Shown: in pieces, positions 34,047-44,218 of the stretch
Layout: each line of letters starts with the position of its first letter
How positions within the stretch are numbered: position 1 is the stretch's first letter
Assembly: GCF_032917945.1 (NCBI RefSeq)
Contig: NZ_CP136624.1
Location: 4,836,001-4,900,000 of the forward strand
Direction of reading: 5' to 3'
Length of the DNA stretch: 64,000 nucleotides
Origin: Bradyrhizobium sp. sBnM-33
GTDB taxonomy: Bacteria; Pseudomonadota; Alphaproteobacteria; Rhizobiales; Xanthobacteraceae
The notes under the pieces: generated by a model
The model's input: only the letters and a program-made list of their open reading frames with translations
What the model was told of the DNA's origin: nothing
Databases searched by the model: none
Translations under genes and position numbers: made by a program

Positions 34047-35969
34047 TCAAAAATTGAGCTGGATCAGTCCGAATGCACCATGCGCGACCTTTCCCGTGCC
34101 GCCGCTGCTCACCGGATAGTCCCAGTTGGCTGAATATTCCACGGCCACCTTCAGCCCATCCATCACCCACTCGCCTCCGGTGAGGAAAAGCCGGTGTTGC
34201 GGGACGAATCCGATCCGGGTTGGTACGCCGCTTTGCAGGATCGATACGCCCGCCATGTCTTTGCTGCCGGAATATCCCACCGAGATGTAATTGCCCTGCG
34301 CACCGATCTCCGTTATCCATGGGTTCCAGTCAAACTGGTAGGCAATCGAGGCCTGCCAAGTCATCGGCATCATGTTCCGAGCAATGCCGAGCCCATCGAT
34401 AAACCTGGCGTCCTGAACTGCGGCATTTACCTCGCCCACGAACGCGAATGGGCCGAAACTGGTTTTGAGGCTCGCGGCCACTCCGGGAATCCGGCCGATC
34501 TGACTCAGGAACGGCAGGTACGACGAATGCAGAAATCTGCTTTCGAAAACGGACGTGTTGTAGTCGACATGGAAGTCAAGGGTCCAGGGACAAATAAGCG
34601 AGTCCTTCAACTGGTCATAAGGCACGCCGCAATGGCCTCTCGTCCGGAAGCCGAGACTGGCATTATAATCGTCGATTTTCGTCCGGCCGGGGATGATGCT
34701 TTCGCTGCCTCTATAGGTCATGACTGAGCCGTAGAAGGGCGCCGGGTCGAAGGGGAATGTGACTGGCGTAGGCCGGAACGGCCGCTCAGGGAGCGGAGTG
34801 TAGCCGAGCCAACGCATCAGTTGGCTCACGGCCGGTGCGACGACCAACGGACTAACGCGTGGAACAACGACAGGCGCCGGCGGCGGCTGCCGCGCTGGGG
34901 TTGGCCAGGCGAATTCGAGGCCTCCTGCGGTCTGACGGTTTTCAAACACCTCGGTTGTCAGCGGAGTGCCGATCGATAGTGTATCCAGGCGTGCCACGCC
35001 CGTGGACGTACCGAAATGCAAAACCTCTACTCCGAAGCGGGCCGCGATCGGGAATTGCATCAGATCGCCGACTGAAATGTGAGTTCGATCAAGCGTGAAG
35101 CGATCCACGCCTACGCCGGGGAGGTTGGTCGGCACCACTGGTTGGTTCCCGGTCGGGAATATTGCGCCAGTGCCATTGTCGAAGTGCAGAACCAGAGCAC
35201 CGGTCAACCAGTCGCCGAGTTTAATATCGAAGTCTAATTCCGCCGTACCCAGAGCCAGGTCTTCCTTGGTGGGTCCGTCGAATGATCCGGTTCGCGAGGC
35301 CAGCCCTTCGACCACGCCGCTAAGCGCGAGGAAACTATTGATCTTCGGCCCGGTCTTTGAAAGCGAGTCGCGGATGATCTGGCGCGTTGCGTTCTCCTGA
35401 GCCGCCCAGACGATTTCCAACTCTCTTACGCGCACGCCGAGCGGCCTCTTCGCTGCGGCTTCGGACAAATCCGGCTCGGGCAGAGCGGGCGGAGCCTCAA
35501 CCACCGGTGCCGGTTTCGCTGCAGCAGCGACGGCTGTCGGACGCTCATACGTCGCTGCAGGCTTGGTCCGCCGCGCCGTCGGCGCGCTCTCCAAAGTACT
35601 CAGGCGCTGGGAAAGTTTGCGGTTCTCTGCCTTCAACTCCTGGAGCATGCGCCGGAGATCTGCCACGTCCTCATTCTCGGCGGCGGCACAAGGAGGAACG
35701 AGCAGTGCGAGGCTCAACAACAATGCCGGCGTAGCGCGAAAGATCAACGGATAAACGGTGCAGACGCGCTGCCAACCCTGCTCAGTTGTCTCGACCGTGC
35801 CAATTTCTGCCGCGCGCCGGCGTTGCTTGGATCCGGCAACGAACTCGTCCCGCTTACCCCAGATCATACGCGGCCCCATCACTACCGCAGATCGACGCCA
35901 CCCAACCAGTCGAGCCAACCGGCTCATAACAATTCCGCTCGCGTAATCGGACTGTCTCAGCCAGCGCAT
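34047..35969 (-). CDS. Outer-membrane beta-barrel protein, LbtU-like porin
   Basis: The frame encodes up to 640 residues. The true start is unclear because the signal peptide (PALLLSLALLVPPCAAA) begins only near residue 74, so TTG at about 35747 or an ATG near 35867 is more likely. After it come a coiled coil (DVADLRRMLQELKAENRKLS), an Ala/Pro linker, and a barrel region resembling LbtU siderophore porins (FLALSGVVEGLASR, LGTAELDFDIKLGDWLTGAL, LDRTHISVGD). The C-terminus ends GAFGLIQLNF, with a terminal aromatic as expected for BAM substrates. It is divergent from the RND pump genes, perhaps supplying their outer-membrane exit or a separate ligand path. Confidence 0.75.
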   Translation of the reverse strand: MRWLRQSDYASGIVMSRLARLVGWRRSAVVMGPRMIWGKRDEFVAGSKQRRRAAEIGTVETTEQGWQRVCTVYPLIFRATPALLLSLALLVPPCAAAENEDVADLRRMLQELKAENRKLSQRLSTLESAPTARRTKPAATYERPTAVAAAAKPAPVVEAPPALPEPDLSEAAAKRPLGVRVRELEIVWAAQENATRQIIRDSLSKTGPKINSFLALSGVVEGLASRTGSFDGPTKEDLALGTAELDFDIKLGDWLTGALVLHFDNGTGAIFPTGNQPVVPTNLPGVGVDRFTLDRTHISVGDLMQFPIAARFGVEVLHFGTSTGVARLDTLSIGTPLTTEVFENRQTAGGLEFAWPTPARQPPPAPVVVPRVSPLVVAPAVSQLMRWLGYTPLPERPFRPTPVTFPFDPAPFYGSVMTYRGSESIIPGRTKIDDYNASLGFRTRGHCGVPYDQLKDSLICPWTLDFHVDYNTSVFESRFLHSSYLPFLSQIGRIPGVAASLKTSFGPFAFVGEVNAAVQDARFIDGLGIARNMMPMTWQASIAYQFDWNPWITEIGAQGNYISVGYSGSKDMAGVSILQSGVPTRIGFVPQHRLFLTGGEWVMDGLKVAVEYSANWDYPVSSGGTGKVAHGAFGLIQLNF

Positions 35970-36445
35970 CCTCCGTCAAGTCGATTGCAGACAACCGTCT
36001 GACTCAGCATCGGCACAGTTAACAAATGCAGGCGAAGCGATGTATCCGAACCAAGAGACAGCCGCGACACCGCTTGACTAGGCTCGTCGACTTGAGGTTG
36101 CCGCAAAATATATCTTTCGATTCCTACAATGTATCTTTTGATTTCGCACATAGCCCAAAAGCCACATAACCGCAGATGGGGAATTACCCCCTTTTAGCCA
36201 ACAGACAATTGTGTAAGCATGCTAACTTGAATCGCCAAGAGATCGCCATCAAGGTGTCTTGCTCGCCGATTTTGGCCTGGGAAATACGGCAATGTGTAAT
36301 CTAACGGGCACATAGCCCGCATTAGCGAGACCGAATTGCAGCGACCATACGGCTGAGGATCGATAGCAAAAATTGGAACTCGTTGTGAAATAGATTGCAG
36401 CGCTGGGTAGAAAATCAGTGTTCAACTGCTCTGGCGGGCGGAGTT
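35970..36445. other. Divergent intergenic region between outer-membrane protein and RND genes
   Basis: About 480 bases with no supported gene, notably more AT-rich than its surroundings (for example TATATCTTTCGATTCC near 36110). It must carry the promoters for the divergent gene sets, but I cannot place -35/-10 boxes with confidence. Confidence 0.5.
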
Positions 36446-36460
36446 CGACTACAGCTAGAC

Positions 36461-36520
36461 GTCAAATACAACCAGAGGCCAAATACAGCTAGAGGTCAAA
36501 TACAACCAGAGGTCAAAGAG
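36461..36520 (+). repeat. 17-bp tandem repeats directly upstream of the first RND gene
   Basis: Three consecutive 17-bp units: GTCAAATACAACCAGAG (36461-36477), GCCAAATACAGCTAGAG (36478-36494), GTCAAATACAACCAGAG (36495-36511), then a partial GTCAAAGAG. The preceding CTACAGCTAGAC (about 36449-36460) looks like the end of a further, diverged unit. The array ends 11 bases before the ATG and so lies in the leader next to the ribosome-binding site. Confidence 0.85.
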
Positions 36521-36531
36521 GGGGCGCAGCG

Positions 36532-39500
36532 ATGTTGGCATGGCTCATTTCCTCCAGCGTGCGTTTACGCACCCTCGTTGTAGTTGGTGCTGCCGGCCTT
36601 CTGATCCTCGGCGCCGTCGGCGCCAGTAACAGGCCGCTAGACGTCATCCCCGAACTGGCGCTGCCTTCGCTCACGGTGAAGACGGAATCACTTGGCCTCT
36701 CCAGCGCCGAGGTCGAATCGTTGATTACCGTGCCGCTGGAGGCGGACCTGCTCAACGGTGTGCCGTGGCTCCAGGTCATCCAGTCGGAATCGATGGCGGG
36801 ACTTTCGACGATCGAGATGATCTTCGCGCCCGGCACCGATCTGATGAAAGCACGCCAGATGGTGCAGGAACGGCTGACGCAGGCGCACGCACTGCCGAAC
36901 GTCTCCAGCCCGCCGGTTATGCTTCAGCCGGTTTCCTCGGCCAGCCGAGTGATGAACATCGGCCTGAGCTCGAAATCCGTCTCGCTGATCGACATGTCCG
37001 TTCAGGCGCGCTGGAATATCGCACCACGCCTCGCCGGGGTTCCGGGTGTGGCGAATGTGTCGATATGGGGTCAGCGCGAGCGGCAGGTGCAGGTGCTTGT
37101 CGACGCCCGAAACCTGAACAAGAAGGGCGTCAAGCTCGAGCAGGTGGTCAAGACGACCGGTGAGGCGGTGTGGTCCTCGCCGCTCACCTACCTGAACTCA
37201 TCCACGCCCGGTACCGGCGGCTTCATCGAAACGCCGAACCAGCGGCTCAGCATTCGTCACCAGCTGCCAATCTCTACTGTGGGTACCTTCGCCAAGGTGC
37301 CGCTCAGCGGCACGACCACGAGCGTCGGCGACGTCGCCTATCTCGTGGACGGTCATCAGGCGCTGATCGGAGACGCTATCGTCGGCGAAAACCCCGGCCT
37401 GATGGTTGCGATCGAGAAGTTCCCCGGCTTCAACACATTGGACGTGACGCGCGGCGTTGAACGCGCGCTCAACGAACTGAAACCCGGGCTGCCCGGTATC
37501 GAGATCAATACGACCATCTACCATCCCGCGAGTTTCATCGAACGCGCGACCAGCAATCTGGGCAAGTCCATGCTCGTTTCGATCATCCTGGCCGCCATCG
37601 TGCTTGGCCTTCTGATGGGCAGCTGGAGGACCGCGGTTATCGCCTTGGCCACGATCTCATTGTCGTTCCTCTGCGCTGAACTGCTGTTACAGGCTGCCGG
37701 AATCCCGCTCAGCATGATGGTCGTCGCCGGCCTGCTGATGGCGTCCGGCGTGATCGTGCATGACAGTATTATCGACGTCGAAAATGTGCTGCACCGCTTG
37801 CGTGCGCCGCAACGCGACGGTCGGTCGGGCTTCATGGTCGTCGTCCGTGCGATGCTGGAAACGCGCCGGCCGATGCTGTACGCGTCGCTGATCATCGTGC
37901 TTGCGGTGCTGCCAGTTCTGTTCATGCAGAGCCGGTCCGCCGCGTTCTTCGCGCCGATGGCCTGGGCCTATATCGCCGCCGTGTCCATCTCGATGCTGGT
38001 GGCGTTGATCGTGACCGCCGCGCTGGCCGCGGTGCTGCTCGCCAATGCGCCACTGACCCCGACGGGCGGTTGGGTCATCAATAGGTTGGCCAGGCCTTTC
38101 GATCGGATCGTCGGGCGCGTCATCCACGCGCCGCTCGCCTGCATCGGCGCCTGCCTCGTGGCGGCGATCGCGTGCTATCCGCTCTGGCGCTCGCTCGAGC
38201 GCGACATGGTGCCCAGCTTCAGAGAGACGGATCTCGTGATCGAATGGCAGGGCCCGCCCGGCACCTCGCTGCAGGCGATGACCCGATCTACCGAGGGCCT
38301 GATCCGCGACCTACGGCAGATCCCGGGAGTACAGAACGCTTTCGCCGATCTCGGACGGGCCGTGCTGTGCAACTGCGAACGCGCGACGGATGTCAATGCG
38401 GGGCACGTGTGGGTCAACATCGATCCGAAGGCCGACTACGAAGCAACGGTCGATGCCGTGGAAGCTGCCATCACCGCCTATCCCGGAATGCGTGGCGAGG
38501 TTGGGACATACCTGTCCACGAAGCTGCGTGAGGCGCTCACCGGTGACCCGGATACCCTGACCGTGCGGGTCTATGGCAACAGCCTTGAGATCCTTCGCGC
38601 CAAGGCGGAGGAGATCCGCGCATCGATGGCGAAGATCCCCGGCATTGAAAATCCCCGGGTCGAATTACAGGTCGAAGAACCCTCGATCGAAGTCAAGGTG
38701 GATGTCGATCGCGCGGCAAACTACGGCCTGAAGCCGGGCGACATCCGCAGGGCAACCTCCGCGATGGTCGGCGGCATCACCGTCGGTGCGCTTTTCGAGG
38801 ACCAGAAGGTTTTCGACGTGGTTGTCTGGGGACGCCCGGAGTTGCGCGACAACATTGATGACGTGCGGAATCTGATGATCAATAGCGAGGGCGGGTCTCA
38901 GGTCCGCCTCGCTCAGGTCGCAGACGTTCGCATCGCGCCGGCCACCAGCATCATCCGGCGCCAGGGGTCCTCGCGCCGTATCGATGTTTCCGCGAAAGTG
39001 GACGAGCGGGCGCTTGGTGATGTGGCGGCTGATGTTACCAAGAGCGTCAAGCAGATAGCATTCCCGTTCGAGCACCGTGCCGAGGTGCTCGGCGAATACA
39101 AGGAACAGCGAGCCGCCCTGCGATCGATATACAGCTACATGGCGGCGGCGGTAGTATTGATGTTCCTGCTGACGCAGGCGGTGCTCCGCAGCTGGACACT
39201 CAGTGCCCTGTCGCTGCTCGGTGTACCGGTCGCGGCACTCGGCGGCCTAGCGGCAGCCGCAATCAACGACGCTCACTTCTCGCTTGGTTCTCTGTTGGGT
39301 CTGGCAGCGGTGCTCGCACTGATGGTGCGGCAGGGTATCGGTCTGGTCGCCCATTTCCAGCATCTGCAATTGAACGAGGGTGAGCTGTTCGGCGAAAAGC
39401 TGGTGCGTCGCGGCGTGCTGGAACAGTTCCCCAGCATCATTGCGTCATCGGTGACGACGCTCGCTCTGGTGCTTCCGTTCGCGATCATGGGTGATGTTGC

Positions 39501-39657
39501 CGGACTCGAAATCGCGCACCCGCTTGCGCTCGCGGTCTTGGGCGGCGTCGTTACCATGACGCTCGGAACGTTGTTCGTGTTGCCGGCGCTTTACCTGCGG
39601 TTCGGCAGTGGCTGGACGGCCGACCGGCTCGATCTTGAAATGGCGACCGCGTCATGA
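36532..39657 (+). CDS. RND efflux pump subunit 1 (altered proton-relay residue)
   Basis: 1041-residue inner-membrane RND transporter of the CusA/HAE class, with two large periplasmic loops and twelve transmembrane segments. Opening motifs are VRLRTLVVVGAAGLLILGAV and RPLDVIPELALPSLTVKTES. In transmembrane helix 4, where RND pumps have V-D-D-A or V-D-A, this protein reads GVIVHDSIIDVEN, so the first relay Asp is His. Helix 10 has LMVRQGIGLV. It is followed by a mini adaptor and a second RND gene with an intact V-D-D-A, suggesting a two-subunit pump like MdtBC. Substrate (metal, dye or lipid) unknown. Confidence 0.92.
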   Translation: MLAWLISSSVRLRTLVVVGAAGLLILGAVGASNRPLDVIPELALPSLTVKTESLGLSSAEVESLITVPLEADLLNGVPWLQVIQSESMAGLSTIEMIFAPGTDLMKARQMVQERLTQAHALPNVSSPPVMLQPVSSASRVMNIGLSSKSVSLIDMSVQARWNIAPRLAGVPGVANVSIWGQRERQVQVLVDARNLNKKGVKLEQVVKTTGEAVWSSPLTYLNSSTPGTGGFIETPNQRLSIRHQLPISTVGTFAKVPLSGTTTSVGDVAYLVDGHQALIGDAIVGENPGLMVAIEKFPGFNTLDVTRGVERALNELKPGLPGIEINTTIYHPASFIERATSNLGKSMLVSIILAAIVLGLLMGSWRTAVIALATISLSFLCAELLLQAAGIPLSMMVVAGLLMASGVIVHDSIIDVENVLHRLRAPQRDGRSGFMVVVRAMLETRRPMLYASLIIVLAVLPVLFMQSRSAAFFAPMAWAYIAAVSISMLVALIVTAALAAVLLANAPLTPTGGWVINRLARPFDRIVGRVIHAPLACIGACLVAAIACYPLWRSLERDMVPSFRETDLVIEWQGPPGTSLQAMTRSTEGLIRDLRQIPGVQNAFADLGRAVLCNCERATDVNAGHVWVNIDPKADYEATVDAVEAAITAYPGMRGEVGTYLSTKLREALTGDPDTLTVRVYGNSLEILRAKAEEIRASMAKIPGIENPRVELQVEEPSIEVKVDVDRAANYGLKPGDIRRATSAMVGGITVGALFEDQKVFDVVVWGRPELRDNIDDVRNLMINSEGGSQVRLAQVADVRIAPATSIIRRQGSSRRIDVSAKVDERALGDVAADVTKSVKQIAFPFEHRAEVLGEYKEQRAALRSIYSYMAAAVVLMFLLTQAVLRSWTLSALSLLGVPVAALGGLAAAAINDAHFSLGSLLGLAAVLALMVRQGIGLVAHFQHLQLNEGELFGEKLVRRGVLEQFPSIIASSVTTLALVLPFAIMGDVAGLEIAHPLALAVLGGVVTMTLGTLFVLPALYLRFGSGWTADRLDLEMATAS

Positions 39658-39704
39658 CCGCCGCTTGTGCCGCTTCGAAGGACGTCAAAAAGGAGGAACG
39701 TCTC

Positions 39705-40139
39705 ATGGTCCGCTTCAACGCATTGATGGTCGCGGCGTCTGCCGCGTGCCTCGCAGCGTCCTGTCCCTCAGCATGGGCCGCGGAGTCGACGGTCAAAAAG
39801 AGCGCGCCCGCGCGGGTCGAGGCCACGAATGACGCAAAGATCAAAAAGATCACGCTTACGCCAAAAGCGGCGGAACGGCTCGGCATCCTCATTGACGAGG
39901 TGCGCGCCGATCCGTCGGGCCGCCGGATCGTGCCCTATGCCTCTGTTCTCTACGACCTGACCGGAAAGACGTGGGTCTATATCAGCGCCGATCCGTTGAC
40001 CTTCTTCCGCGGAGCGGTCGAGATCGACACCATCAAGGGTGACAATGTTTACCTGAGTGACGGGCCGCCTGCCGGCACGAAGGTGCTTGCCGTTGGAGTG
40101 CCGGAAGTCTTCGGGACTGAGGTGAAGGTAGGTCACTAG
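39705..40139 (+). CDS. Mini periplasmic adaptor (C-terminal MFP-like domain only)
   Basis: About 144 residues from ATG 39705, which has AAGGAGG upstream. A signal peptide (LMVAASAACLAASCPSAWA) is followed by KKITLTPKAAERLGILIDEV and then RIVPYASVLYDLTGKTWVYI, DTIKGDNVYLSDGPPAGTKV and VGVPEVFGTEVKVGH. These match the last beta-barrel and membrane-proximal part of CusB/HlyD-type adaptors, but the lipoyl and coiled-coil hairpin domains are absent. It lies between the two RND genes. It is either a reduced adaptor or a remnant of a fission; the conserved start signal argues that it is expressed. Confidence 0.8.
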   Translation: MVRFNALMVAASAACLAASCPSAWAAESTVKKSAPARVEATNDAKIKKITLTPKAAERLGILIDEVRADPSGRRIVPYASVLYDLTGKTWVYISADPLTFFRGAVEIDTIKGDNVYLSDGPPAGTKVLAVGVPEVFGTEVKVGH

Positions 40140-40194
40140 CTGCGCGTCGAGATTGTTTTTCCATTACGGCTTCGGCCTGAGTGGGGGGCTCGTG

Positions 40195-43100
40195 ATGATG
40201 AGGCTGATTGTAGGTTCCAGTCTGCGCTTTCGTTATCTCGTCCTCGCCCTTGGCGTGGTGCTGATCTGGTTTGGCCTGGTGCGCCTGCGCGACGTGCCAG
40301 TGGATGTATTCCCGGAATTCGCGCCGCCACGGGTCGAGATCCAGACAATCTGTCTTGGACTCTCATCCGCCGAAGTTGAACAACTCGTGACCGTGCCGCT
40401 GGAAAACGCGCTGAACGGCGTCCCTGGCGTCGACGTGATGCGGTCGAAGTCGGTGCCGCAACTGTCGTCGATCCTGCTGATCTTCAAGCCGGGTGCCGAC
40501 GAAATTCGCGCGCGGCTGCTGGTCAGCGAGCGGATGGCGCTCGCGACCAAGACCCTGCCGACATGGGCCGCGCCGCCCTTCATGATGCCGCCGTTGTCCT
40601 CGACCAGCCGGATCATGAAGGTCGGCATTACCTCAAAGGACAAGTCCGTGATGGACCTGTCGATGCTGGCGTATTGGACCATCCGGCAGCGGCTGCTTGG
40701 CGTTCCCGGCGTCGCGAACGTCGCGATCTGGGGCGAGCAGCTCAAAATGGTTCAGGTCATGGTTGATTCGAAGCGGTTGGCCGCCGAGAACATTACGCTC
40801 GATCAGGTGCAGGAGGCGGTTTCCGATGCCCTCGACGTTGGCCTCCTGCGCTATGCCCGCGGCGCGCATATCGGTACCGGCGGCTTCGTCGAAACACCCA
40901 ATCAGCGCTTTCAACTCCGCTTCGTCGGCGCCAGCGTGACACCCGAAACGCTTGCCAGGGTGCCAGTGACCAAACCGGCCGGCAAGCCGCCGCTATTGCT
41001 GAGCGATGTGGCCAATCTTGTCTATGCGCCGCAGGGCATGATCGGCGATGCCATTATCAACGACGGCCCAGGCCTCATGCTCATCGTCGAAAAATTCCCC
41101 TGGGGCAACACGCTTGCCGTCACCCGCGGGGTGGAGGAGGCGCTGGAGAGGATGAAGCCCGGCCTTCCAGGGGTGGAGATCGATACGACAATCTTCCGGC
41201 CAGCGACTTTCGTCGAGGACTCGATCGACAATCTATCATGGGCGCTACTGCTGGGCTGCCTGCTGGTCGTGGGAATCATATTCATCTTCCTTTACGAATT
41301 GCGTACCGCGATCGTCTGCATCGTCGCCATTCCGCTGTCGCTGCTCGCGGCGAGCCTCGTCCTGTTCCAGGCCGGCGCCACCGTCAACACAATGATCCTG
41401 GCGGGCTTCGTGATCGCGTTGGGGATCGTCGTCGACGACGCGATCATCGACGTCGAGAACATCATGCGACGCCTGCGTCTTGCACGGCGTGCGGGCGATA
41501 CGCGCAGCACGGCGCGCATCATTCTGGACGCGTCGCTCGAGGTGCGGGCGCCGATCGTCTACGCGACCCTGATCGTGGTCGTCGCGGTCGTGCCCGTGCT
41601 GTTCATGGAAGGCCTGACCGGATCCTTCTTCAAGCCGCTGATTACGGCCTATGTGCTCGCGATAGCGGCCTCGCTCGTCGTCGCGATGACGGTGACGCCG
41701 GCGCTCTGTCTCCTCTTGCTGCGTAACGCGCGGCTCGAAGGGCGCGAATCGCCGGTGATCATCTGGCTGCAGCGCCACTACACGCCCTTGCTGGAACGGG
41801 CCACTCGAACGCCGCGCGCGGCCTATGTCGCCATCGGTGTCGTGACGCTCGCGGGGATCGGCGTTTGGCCACTGCTCGGGCACTCGCTGCTGCCTTCGTT
41901 CAAGGAGCGCGACTTCCTGATGCACTGGGTCACCACCCCCGACACCTCGCTTCCCGAGATGCTGCGCATCACGACCCGCGCGAGCAGGGAACTGCGCGCA
42001 ATTCCGGGTGTACGCAATTTCGGTGCACATATTGGCCAGGCCTTCGCCGCCGATGAGGTCTACGGCGTCAATTTCGGGGAGAACTGGATCAGCATCAGCA
42101 AAGACGCGGACTACGACAAGACGCATGCCAAGGTCGAGGAAATGGTGGACGGCTATCCCGGCCTCTACCGCGATGTGCAGACCTATCTGAAGGAACGCAT
42201 TCGCGAGGTCCTGACCGGCGCCGGCGAGGCGATCGTCGTCCGCATCTTCGGCCCCGATCTCGACGTTCTCAGGGACAAGGCGGAGGAGGTCCGCGCGGCA
42301 CTCGCGGACGTTCCGGGCCTCGTCAACCTGCACAAGGAGTTGATGGTCGAAGTACCGCACATTCAGGTGACGGTGAAGCTGGAGGAAGCACAACGCTACG
42401 GTCTGAAGCCGGGCGATGTCAGGCGTGCCTCTGCGACCTTGATGGCCGGAGAGGAGGTCGGCGATATCTTCATCGACGGCCGCACGTACGACGTGCAGGT
42501 GTGGACCGATCCGGTGTCCCGCCACAGCGTGGACTCGGTCCGCGAGATGCTGATCAACACGCCGACCGGGCAGCGCGTTCGGCTCGCTGAAGTAGCCGAT
42601 GTCAGCATTCGGCCGACGCCAAATGCCATCAAGCGTGAGGCCAGCTCCCGTCGGATCGACGTGCAGGCCAATGTCAAGGGCCACGATCTCGCCGCCGTCG
42701 CCACCGAGGTGCAGTCGCGCCTGCAGAAGATGGCGTTTCCACTTGGCTATTACGCGGTGCTGCAAGGCGAATATGCGGAACTGCGCGCCACCCGCGAGCG
42801 GCTGCAACTGTTCGCCGTTCTGGCGCTCGCCGGCATACTCATACTTCTGCGGCAGTCTTTCGACAGCTGGCGTCTGGCAGCGCTCAGTTTCCTCACCCTT
42901 CCTTCGGCGCTGGTGGGCGGCGTCCTCGCGGCGTGGCTCGCGGGCGGCGTAATTTCTCTTGGCTCGTTGATCGGTTTCCTGACCGTGCTTGGCATCGCCG
43001 CCCGCAACGGGATAATCATGATCAACCACTTCCAGTATCTGGAACGCCATGAGGGAGAGGCGTTCGGCATGAACCTCGTGCTTCGCGGCGCGAGCGAGCG

Positions 43101-43344
43101 GTTGCGGCCGATCCTGATGACGACCGGTGCCGCCGGGCTGGCGATTCTGCCGCTGGTGATTTTCGGCGACCTGCCGGGCCACGAGATCGAATATCCGATG
43201 GCGGTCGTCATTCTGGGCGGCCTCGTGACGTCGACGCTGCTCAACCTGTTTATCTTGCCTGCATTTTATCTCCGCTTCGGTCGCGGTGCTGGCCGTTCGA
43301 CGGATCGCCTGACCGTTCCAGCACCGGTAGCCGGGAGCGCGTGA
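40195..43344 (+). CDS. RND efflux pump subunit 2
   Basis: About 1049 residues from ATG 40195 (GGGGGG upstream; an earlier TTG is in frame). It has the same architecture as the RND protein upstream, with the relay motif intact in helix 4 ([20 protein letters not shown]) and [16 protein letters not shown] in helix 10. Opening motifs are [20 protein letters not shown] and [20 protein letters not shown]. The tail [14 protein letters not shown] is typical. With the upstream partner it probably forms a hetero-oligomeric proton-driven pump. It ends two bases before the next exported-protein gene, so the operon continues. Confidence 0.93.
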   Translation: MMRLIVGSSLRFRYLVLALGVVLIWFGLVRLRDVPVDVFPEFAPPRVEIQTICLGLSSAEVEQLVTVPLENALNGVPGVDVMRSKSVPQLSSILLIFKPGADEIRARLLVSERMALATKTLPTWAAPPFMMPPLSSTSRIMKVGITSKDKSVMDLSMLAYWTIRQRLLGVPGVANVAIWGEQLKMVQVMVDSKRLAAENITLDQVQEAVSDALDVGLLRYARGAHIGTGGFVETPNQRFQLRFVGASVTPETLARVPVTKPAGKPPLLLSDVANLVYAPQGMIGDAIINDGPGLMLIVEKFPWGNTLAVTRGVEEALERMKPGLPGVEIDTTIFRPATFVEDSIDNLSWALLLGCLLVVGIIFIFLYELRTAIVCIVAIPLSLLAASLVLFQAGATVNTMILAGFVIALGIVVDDAIIDVENIMRRLRLARRAGDTRSTARIILDASLEVRAPIVYATLIVVVAVVPVLFMEGLTGSFFKPLITAYVLAIAASLVVAMTVTPALCLLLLRNARLEGRESPVIIWLQRHYTPLLERATRTPRAAYVAIGVVTLAGIGVWPLLGHSLLPSFKERDFLMHWVTTPDTSLPEMLRITTRASRELRAIPGVRNFGAHIGQAFAADEVYGVNFGENWISISKDADYDKTHAKVEEMVDGYPGLYRDVQTYLKERIREVLTGAGEAIVVRIFGPDLDVLRDKAEEVRAALADVPGLVNLHKELMVEVPHIQVTVKLEEAQRYGLKPGDVRRASATLMAGEEVGDIFIDGRTYDVQVWTDPVSRHSVDSVREMLINTPTGQRVRLAEVADVSIRPTPNAIKREASSRRIDVQANVKGHDLAAVATEVQSRLQKMAFPLGYYAVLQGEYAELRATRERLQLFAVLALAGILILLRQSFDSWRLAALSFLTLPSALVGGVLAAWLAGGVISLGSLIGFLTVLGIAARNGIIMINHFQYLERHEGEAFGMNLVLRGASERLRPILMTTGAAGLAILPLVIFGDLPGHEIEYPMAVVILGGLVTSTLLNLFILPAFYLRFGRGAGRSTDRLTVPAPVAGSA

Positions 43345-43345
43345 T

Positions 43346-44047
43346 ATGAGAACGGCGCGTCGTCACACCGGCTGGATTGGCGTCGCCGCTGCGACACTCT
43401 CCACTTTAGCATATCCGGCGACGGCAGCCGAGGCAGAGGCTGGCCGCTTTCAAAAGCTCTCCGTCTATCTCGAACGCAATATGCAGGATCATGATGCCGA
43501 GATCCGGTTCGAGGCAACCGGCGCTGAGGATGGGCTGGCTGCACTAAAGGTGTTGGCACCCGCCGAGCGCACGGTGATCGATCTCAAAACGCCAGACTCG
43601 AAGCTGGGGCTCCGCCGTCTTACGATCGAATCGCCAGAGCCCACTGACGACGGGATTGTGCGGACCGATTTCCCGGCGGGCGCCTATCGTTTTGAGGGAA
43701 CAACGACGAAGGGGGCAAGCCTGCGCGGCGAGGCACAGTTGAGCCACGTATTCCCCGAACCGGCCGCGTTCGAATATCCGCGGCCTGATCAGAAAGACTT
43801 ACCCGCCGCCGCGTTGACCCTGCGCTGGTCCGCGCCGAAGGGGATCGAGGCCTGCGCGATCGTGATCGAGCAAACCGGTTCGGCCTACGAAATCCGGGCG
43901 CTGCTGCCGGGCTCAGCAAGATCCTTCACGGTACCTGAAGGGTTCCTGCGCGCCGGCAGGGCTTACAAATTCGCGATTGGGACCGTCGCAAAGGACGGTA
44001 ATCGGTCGTTCATCGAAGCCGGCTTCACCACTGCGAGGGCGCGATGA
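43346..44047 (+). CDS. Exported protein with fibronectin-III-like domain, hypothetical
   Basis: 233 residues. A signal peptide (WIGVAAATLSTLAYPATAAEA) is followed by a beta-rich region. The C-terminal half (TLRWSAPKGIEACAIVIEQT to RAYKFAIGTVAKDGNRSF) looks like a fibronectin type III sandwich. The first part (QDHDAEIRFEATGAEDGLAA, VLAPAERTVIDLKTPDS) recurs in rhizobial proteins of unknown role. The start follows the RND stop by one base, and its own stop overlaps a small downstream ATG (ATGA), so it belongs to the efflux operon. Possible periplasmic accessory factor. Confidence 0.7.
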   Translation: MRTARRHTGWIGVAAATLSTLAYPATAAEAEAGRFQKLSVYLERNMQDHDAEIRFEATGAEDGLAALKVLAPAERTVIDLKTPDSKLGLRRLTIESPEPTDDGIVRTDFPAGAYRFEGTTTKGASLRGEAQLSHVFPEPAAFEYPRPDQKDLPAAALTLRWSAPKGIEACAIVIEQTGSAYEIRALLPGSARSFTVPEGFLRAGRAYKFAIGTVAKDGNRSFIEAGFTTARAR

Positions 44048-44217
44048 ACAACCCCATCCACGCGATCTCAGATCAGCAGAGAAGATCCATACAGACCAAG
44101 CCTTCTTATTGGGAGCGAGCACCGGCGCTTTCTCGTTCGTCGGCCACACAGGCTGAAAACTTCCGCAACCTTGGGCGTCAGTTGGCCGGACCGCCGCCCG
44201 CAACTGGAGGGCATTGA
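44044..44217 (+). CDS. Coupled small ORF, 57 residues
   Basis: ATG 44044 overlaps the previous stop (ATGA), and its stop TGA lies one base before the next ATG (TGAGATG). The product begins MNNPIHAISDQQRRSIQTKP and is polar, with no membrane segment. Exact coupling on both sides suggests translation, possibly only to couple its neighbours. No family is recognised. Confidence 0.4.
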   Translation: MNNPIHAISDQQRRSIQTKPSYWERAPALSRSSATQAENFRNLGRQLAGPPPATGGH

Positions 44218-44218
44218 G

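Noticed and set aside
34047..35969. Full-length 640-residue reading of the outer-membrane protein
   Set aside because: The signal peptide lies about 74 residues inside, so the first ATG is unlikely to be used; the gene itself is kept as a feature.
36461..36520. CRISPR-like appearance of the 17-bp repeats
   Set aside because: Units are contiguous with no spacers and no cas genes are present; it is a simple tandem array.
41245..43182. 645-codon minus-strand open frame
   Set aside because: It is the antisense shadow of RND subunit 2; composition is Arg/His/Asp-rich and no domain is visible.
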